A stretch of 10,631 nucleotides of DNA from CADEDV01 sp036374495 (GTDB taxonomy: Bacteria; Bacteroidota; Bacteroidia; Chitinophagales; Chitinophagaceae), in assembly GCA_965652975.1 (NCBI GenBank), contig CBFGYO010000139.1, forward strand, positions 1 to 10,631. Reading direction: 5' to 3'. Shown piece by piece: positions 7,206 to 10,631 of the stretch. The notes beneath the pieces are model-generated. The model searched no databases and was not told the origin of the DNA. It saw only the letters and a list, made by a program, of their open reading frames with translations. The stretch's first letter is position 1, and every line of letters starts with the position of its first letter. Made by a program: the position numbers and the translations under genes.

Positions 7206-7236
7206 CCTGCAATGAGCATACACATTCACTTGCAGG
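7206..7236 (-). terminator. Candidate terminator after the Omp85-family gene
   Basis: CCTGCAA (7206-7212) pairs with TTGCAGG (7230-7236), extended inside by TGA/TCA with one bulged base, giving a 10-bp interrupted stem with a 10-nt loop. On the minus strand it begins 4 nt after the Omp85 stop codon and is followed by TTCAATACTTTT, a broken T run. It is weaker than the hairpin after gldK. Confidence 0.45.
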
Positions 7237-7240
7237 AATA

Positions 7241-9037
7241 TTAAAAATAATTCACGAAGCCGAAATGTATTTTCGACTGTCGCAGGCTAAAGGGAGTGTC
7301 GTTGCGTTTGCCCACTGCCCACGCAATATTAAATATACCGGTCTTGGTTTCGAGTGCAAGTCCGAGCCCTGTGCCCAGGTAACCGTAATTTTCATTATAG
7401 TTCTGGCTATTGTTTCGCCCCCAACCAAAATCAGTAAATGCGTAAAAAAAAGAGTTCTTGCGCACGAGGTAGCGGTATTCAAGTGTTCCGATCGCGAATT
7501 GCGAGAGATACTGGCTTTCTTCATCAAAGCCCCGGAGTAATTTGTAGCCACCGATCTGGAACAGTTCATTCCTGAAAACATTCCCGCTTTGAAATAATCC
7601 GCCATTGGCAGCCGCTTTAATCGTACCCTGCTTGCCCAAAGGAAAATATTTTGCTACTGTCGCGCGCAACCGGAATTGGTAAGTTTGCATTTTCACTGTA
7701 TCATACAGTGATCCGAAATAAAAATTCGGATCGCCCGGGTCTACGAGTTCAAGAACCTGGCTATTTTCTTTTATCTTTTTTGTACCCGCCGACACCGTAA
7801 GTTTTAATTCATTTCCCCGCCTGGGATTGAGCCGGTAATTGGTATTATTGAATTCGTAATCAATTCCCAGATTCACAGCATTCACATCGGCTTCATCCGG
7901 CAATCGGTGATACTGAAGCACGTAATCTGTATTTACACCATTGACAATTGTTTGAAATCTTTGCAGGAACAATTTGCCCGCCTGGTTACTATTTACAATA
8001 TACTGTGCACCTATAACGAGGTTGATATTAACAAACGTGCTATCCTTCCGGAAAATGTCGAAAGCAAAATCAAGGCCCACCGGCGAGCGAAATATATAAG
8101 GATACTGGAAGATGAGGCTTAGTCGTGGCGACTTTACCTGCAACTGTTGCCAGTCGAGCCCAATTGTTTCTCCCGATCCCAATGCATTCTTGAGATTGAT
8201 AGTAGCCTCGCCTGTGATAAGCATTTTTTTGGACGATAGTTGGTCATTGTTCGGCAGAAATCCGATCAACACATTTACCTGGCTGCTTCTTTTTTGTTTA
8301 AGATAAAGATTGAGCACGGAGCCTGTGCCTAATCGTGTAAGACTCGACGGTTGTTCTTCCTCTACATAGGGAAGTTCATTTATTTTTTTAGATACCTGAA
8401 GCAACCTGGACTTATTATAACTGCTCCCGTTCGGAATATCCAGGTAGCGTTGCAAATACAAATTGGAAATTTTTACATCGCCATACACTCGTATGCTGTC
8501 GATCTTGTAAGCAGGGCCTTTAGCAACCTTTAGCTGCGCACTTACCTGCTCATTCTCCATACGCATACTGTCGAGCCAAACTTTTGCAAACGGGTGTCCA
8601 TTGTTTTCCAGGTAGTCCAGTATACGTTCCTGCCAACTTACTACCTGGCCAAAGTCCATCGGTTTGCCATCGAAAGTTTTTTCACGCCAGCCTACGGCAT
8701 CGAGTAGCTCAGGGTCCACCTCGCGTGCATCTATTGACGCCCATCGATACACTTCTCCAACAAATAATACCACGCGGCCATATGCAGAGTCAAACTGCAC
8801 ACTGTCGACAGATGCCGTAACATATCCTTTAGCCATCAACTGTGCCGGTAGTTTATTAATGAAGTCAATACAGGCATACCGTGAAGAATATTTGGGGGAA
8901 ACACCGAGCTGGTCAACTATAAATGCAGAATCCTTATCAATTCCACGAATCTGCAGGGGATAATTGGATTGTCCCTGTACTTTAAAGCACAGCAACATGG
9001 ATACAAGCACCGATATTTGCAGTCTGAGTTTTGTCAC
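7241..9037 (-). CDS. Omp85-superfamily (BamA/TamA-like) outer-membrane protein with POTRA domains
   Basis: A 598-residue protein with a signal peptide (about 1-23: basic MTKLRLQ, hydrophobic core, then VQGQ). A periplasmic part (about 25-250) contains POTRA-like segments; the clearest is YKIDSIRVYGDVKISNLYLQ followed by SRLLQVSKKINELPYV. A C-terminal 16-strand-type beta barrel follows (about 253-598), rich in alternating aromatic strands and ending in a terminal Phe (FVNYF). The Omp85 loop-6 signature is present as LRGF (501-504), with the RGF arginine that points into the barrel. Family members insert or translocate proteins across the outer membrane. It is shorter than BamA (about 800) and closer to TamA-like or Bacteroidota-specific homologues, so the exact substrate is unknown. 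The start is GTG at 9035-9037; an out-of-frame ATG lies 5 nt upstream. A candidate terminator follows the stop. It is divergent from hemW. Confidence 0.87.
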   Translation of the reverse strand: MTKLRLQISVLVSMLLCFKVQGQSNYPLQIRGIDKDSAFIVDQLGVSPKYSSRYACIDFINKLPAQLMAKGYVTASVDSVQFDSAYGRVVLFVGEVYRWASIDAREVDPELLDAVGWREKTFDGKPMDFGQVVSWQERILDYLENNGHPFAKVWLDSMRMENEQVSAQLKVAKGPAYKIDSIRVYGDVKISNLYLQRYLDIPNGSSYNKSRLLQVSKKINELPYVEEEQPSSLTRLGTGSVLNLYLKQKRSSQVNVLIGFLPNNDQLSSKKMLITGEATINLKNALGSGETIGLDWQQLQVKSPRLSLIFQYPYIFRSPVGLDFAFDIFRKDSTFVNINLVIGAQYIVNSNQAGKLFLQRFQTIVNGVNTDYVLQYHRLPDEADVNAVNLGIDYEFNNTNYRLNPRRGNELKLTVSAGTKKIKENSQVLELVDPGDPNFYFGSLYDTVKMQTYQFRLRATVAKYFPLGKQGTIKAAANGGLFQSGNVFRNELFQIGGYKLLRGFDEESQYLSQFAIGTLEYRYLVRKNSFFYAFTDFGWGRNNSQNYNENYGYLGTGLGLALETKTGIFNIAWAVGKRNDTPFSLRQSKIHFGFVNYF

Positions 9038-9168
9038 TTCATTGAGGTAAATTCCACCAACGACCAGGTCGCGAATAAATTATATAATTCATTTGTTCGT
9101 TATACCGGAAGTTTAGTGCGAAATACACGGACTTTTTGTAAAAATATTCATTTAAATCGCAAGTACGT
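9038..9168. promoter_or_regulatory. Divergent intergenic region between the Omp85 gene and hemW
   Basis: This 131-bp AT-rich region must hold the promoters of both divergent genes. It contains a perfect 12-bp palindrome, AATTATATAATT (9078-9089), which could be an operator or merely reflect AT richness. No exact TAnnTTTG box is placed well for either gene: TACGTTTG at 9164-9171 overlaps the hemW start codon and would initiate inside the gene. TTCATTTG (9088-9095, plus) is one base off consensus. Confidence 0.4.
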
Positions 9169-10278
9169 TTGGCAGGCATCTATATACATATCCCTTTTTG
9201 CAGGCAGGCTTGCCATTATTGCAATTTCCACTTCGCTACTTCTTTGCGCTATAAGAACGAAATGGTTGCCGCTTTATTGAAAGAAACTGGCGACCGGCAA
9301 GATTACATCCAGGATGAGGAAGTGGAGACGATCTATTTTGGTGGTGGCACTCCCTCACTACTACCTGCAGAAGACATTTCCATTCAGGCCGAGCTTTTCC
9401 GAAAGCTGTTTACAATCGCCGCTGATGCCGAATGGACTCTTGAAGCCAACCCCGATGACATTACGGAAGAAAAGCTGCTACAATGGAAAGCGGCGGGCAT
9501 CAATCGGCTCAGCATCGGGGTACAAAGTTTTTTTGAGGAAGACCTTGCCTGGATGAACCGTGCTCATACCGCCAGCCAGGCCATTCATAACCTCCAGCTA
9601 GCGCGGGAGCATTTCGATAATATCAGTATCGACCTTATATATGGTACACCGCAGATGACTGCCAGTAAATGGGAATCCAATATTGAAAAAGCAATTAGCC
9701 TCCAAATCCCGCATCTTTCCTGCTATGCGCTGACAGTGGAACCCAAAACGCCACTCTTCAAAATGATTGAAGAGCATCGTTCGCCCAACACTGATCCCGA
9801 AAAACAGTCCGAGCAATTCATGGTATTGATGCAAAGCCTCGAAGCAGCAGGGTATGAACACTACGAGATTTCCAATTTTGCAAAGCCTGGCTTTCGCAGC
9901 CGCCATAATTCATCGTACTGGCAGGGAAAGAAATATCTTGGCATCGGGCCGTCTGCACATTCGTATGACGGAACATCACGTCAATGGAACGTTGCCAACA
10001 ATTCACGATATATAGATGCGGTTAATATTGGTATCATAGCTTATGAGAAAGAAGAGCTCACTCCTACTCAAAAAATAAATGAACAGATCATGATATCCCT
10101 GCGAACGATGGAGGGAATTGCACTTGATAAGTTCGATGAATCTTCAAGGAATCAACTAAAAACTGTCAGCAGGAAATTTATTGAAAATGGGTTGCTGTTG
10201 GAAACAAACAATTCGCTTGTATTAACGAACGAAGGGAAATTACTGGCGGATGGGATTGCTGCTTCGATGTTTTTCTAA
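9169..10278 (+). CDS. hemW: HemW, radical-SAM haem chaperone (coproporphyrinogen oxidase-like)
   Basis: A 369-residue radical-SAM protein, normal length for HemW. Seen: MAGIYIHIPFC at the N-terminus, the iron-sulphur cluster motif CRQACHYC (CX3CX2C; Cys11, Cys15, Cys18) followed by NF rather than the extra cysteine of HemN, the SAM-binding glycine motif YFGGGTPS (56-63), EANPDD (92-97), the family motif RLSIGVQSF (113-121), and a C-terminal HemN-like domain with MISLRTMEGI. HemW proteins were long annotated as oxygen-independent coproporphyrinogen oxidases; characterised members bind haem and deliver it to target proteins, so haem trafficking is the preferred role. The start must be the TTG at 9169-9171: the frame is closed by TAA at 9139-9141, with no ATG or GTG between, and the first in-frame ATG lies after the essential cysteines. 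It is divergent from the Omp85 gene and followed by a repeat cluster. Confidence 0.93.
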   Translation: MAGIYIHIPFCRQACHYCNFHFATSLRYKNEMVAALLKETGDRQDYIQDEEVETIYFGGGTPSLLPAEDISIQAELFRKLFTIAADAEWTLEANPDDITEEKLLQWKAAGINRLSIGVQSFFEEDLAWMNRAHTASQAIHNLQLAREHFDNISIDLIYGTPQMTASKWESNIEKAISLQIPHLSCYALTVEPKTPLFKMIEEHRSPNTDPEKQSEQFMVLMQSLEAAGYEHYEISNFAKPGFRSRHNSSYWQGKKYLGIGPSAHSYDGTSRQWNVANNSRYIDAVNIGIIAYEKEELTPTQKINEQIMISLRTMEGIALDKFDESSRNQLKTVSRKFIENGLLLETNNSLVLTNEGKLLADGIAASMFF

Positions 10279-10314
10279 TCGGTAATGCGCAAGAGTCTTT
10301 ATTCGCTTTTTTAC

Positions 10315-10394
10315 CACATAGGAACATAGAAGCATAGATCAGCATAGACCTGAAGTTAATTCTATGTTCGCCTATGCTTCTATGCTCCTATGTG
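10315..10394. repeat. Long imperfect hairpin built from CATAG boxes
   Basis: The left arm (10315-10348) and right arm (10361-10394) are each 34 nt and pair at 29 of 34 positions around a 12-nt loop. The left arm has CATAG at 10317, 10325, 10333 and 10343; the right arm has the mirrored CTATG at 10362, 10372, 10380 and 10388. All five mismatches fall in the spacers between boxes. Outside the arms, GCTTTTTT (10305-10312) can pair with AAAAAAGC (10399-10406), extending the stem. Because the T run precedes and the A run follows the stem, it is not laid out as a normal intrinsic terminator on either strand. Confidence 0.75.
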
Positions 10395-10404
10395 TTAAAA
10401 AAAA

Positions 10405-10427
10405 GCTGGTAAGGAATTCTTTCCAGC
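10405..10427. repeat. Small hairpin within the repeat cluster
   Basis: GCTGG (10405-10409) pairs with CCAGC (10423-10427), and AAG pairs with CTT inside after a T-T mismatch, around a GAATT loop. It abuts the large CATAG hairpin. Possibly part of hemW 3'-end formation, but there is no T run after it. Confidence 0.35.
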
Positions 10428-10461
10428 CATATCTATGATGATCTTTGTGTCTATGATTCTA

Positions 10462-10477
10462 TCCGCCGGTTGGCGGA
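10462..10477. repeat. GC-rich short hairpin
   Basis: TCCGCC (10462-10467) and GGCGGA (10472-10477) form a 6-bp stem with a GGTT loop, distinctly GC-rich compared with the surrounding AT-rich spacer. Similar CCGCC/GGCGG hairpins are common in intergenic regions of this group as I recall. The last bases of the window (ACCCGCCAGGCA) may be half of another one. Confidence 0.45.
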
Positions 10478-10521
10478 CGCGGTGTGGTAAAAAAGCTAAA
10501 AAGGATAACTTCGAAAATAAA

Positions 10522-10593
10522 TTAGGATATATTTCAGTAACTCAGAATTTCTGCTGATTAGGATGTATTTCAGTAACTCAGAATTTCTGCTGA
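10522..10593. repeat. Two tandem 36-bp direct repeats
   Basis: Copies at 10522-10557 and 10558-10593 abut with no spacer and are identical at 35 of 36 positions (A at 10529 versus G at 10565). Each unit begins TTAGGAT and ends TTTCTGCTGA, and contains the near-palindrome CAGAATTTCTG. Lack of a spacer excludes a CRISPR. The unit length is a multiple of three, and on the minus strand an open frame (10496-10609, 37 codons from an ATG) reads through both copies, giving SRNSELLKYILI twice; whether it is translated is unknown. The rest of 10497-10521 and 10594-10631 shows nothing recognisable. Confidence 0.85.
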
Positions 10594-10631
10594 TGTTTCC
10601 AAAAATCATACATCTGTTTACCCGCCAGGCA

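Larger units (their letters stand above)
10305..10496. repeat. 192-bp MITE-like segment bounded by 14-bp perfect inverted repeats
   Basis: GCTTTTTTACCACA (10305-10318) is the exact reverse complement of TGTGGTAAAAAAGC (10483-10496). Between them lie a large CATAG hairpin, a small hairpin and a GC-rich hairpin, and no open frame of note. The inverted ends and lack of coding capacity resemble a miniature non-autonomous element or a composite of intergenic repeats. No target-site duplication is evident in the flanks, so mobility is not shown. It starts 26 bp after the hemW stop codon. Confidence 0.5.

Noticed and set aside
9164..9171. TACGTTTG as the hemW promoter
   Set aside because: The box overlaps the start codon, so transcription would begin inside the coding region before the essential cysteines.
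10315..10406. Intrinsic terminator of hemW
   Set aside because: The stem is followed by an A run rather than a T run on the plus strand, and the same holds on the minus strand.
10522..10593. CRISPR array suggested by 36-bp direct repeats
   Set aside because: The two copies abut with no spacer, there are only two of them, and no cas gene is in view.

Overview
The window comes from a member of the Bacteroidota, most likely the family Chitinophagaceae or a close relative. The evidence is a gldK-gldL-gldM gene order (type IX secretion and gliding motility, confined to Bacteroidota), several TAnnTTTG promoter boxes of the kind used by Bacteroidota sigma factor, a DUF4271 gene next to a uroporphyrinogen-III synthase, and the absence of clear Shine-Dalgarno sequences. 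The family assignment is an inference from overall protein character. No database search was possible.

Layout. Positions 1-3000, minus strand: the core of the type IX secretion motor, transcribed gldK (outer-membrane lipoprotein ring), gldL (inner-membrane stator with the TM2 glutamate) and gldM (cut by the window start; only the N-terminal 218 residues are present). A strong intrinsic terminator-like hairpin lies between gldK and gldL. Positions 3143-5245, minus: a DUF255/YyaL-type protein with a thioredoxin fold and an alpha/alpha-barrel domain. Positions 5373-9037, minus: HemD-like uroporphyrinogen-III synthase, a DUF4271 polytopic membrane protein, and an Omp85-superfamily (BamA/TamA-like) outer-membrane protein. 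Positions 9169-10278, plus: HemW, the radical-SAM haem chaperone, with a TTG start, divergent from the Omp85 gene.

Positions 10279-10631 hold no confident gene. The stretch contains a repeat cluster: a long hairpin with 34-nt arms built on CATAG boxes, sitting inside a 192-bp segment bounded by a perfect 14-bp inverted repeat, then two back-to-back 36-bp direct repeats that are 35/36 identical.

The genes are mainly core functions: protein secretion across the outer membrane (GldKLM), outer-membrane protein biogenesis (Omp85) and tetrapyrrole/haem supply (HemD, HemW). I see no defence system, prophage or biosynthetic cluster. The parts most worth a second look are the gldK-gldL hairpin, the repeat cluster after hemW, and the non-ATG starts.
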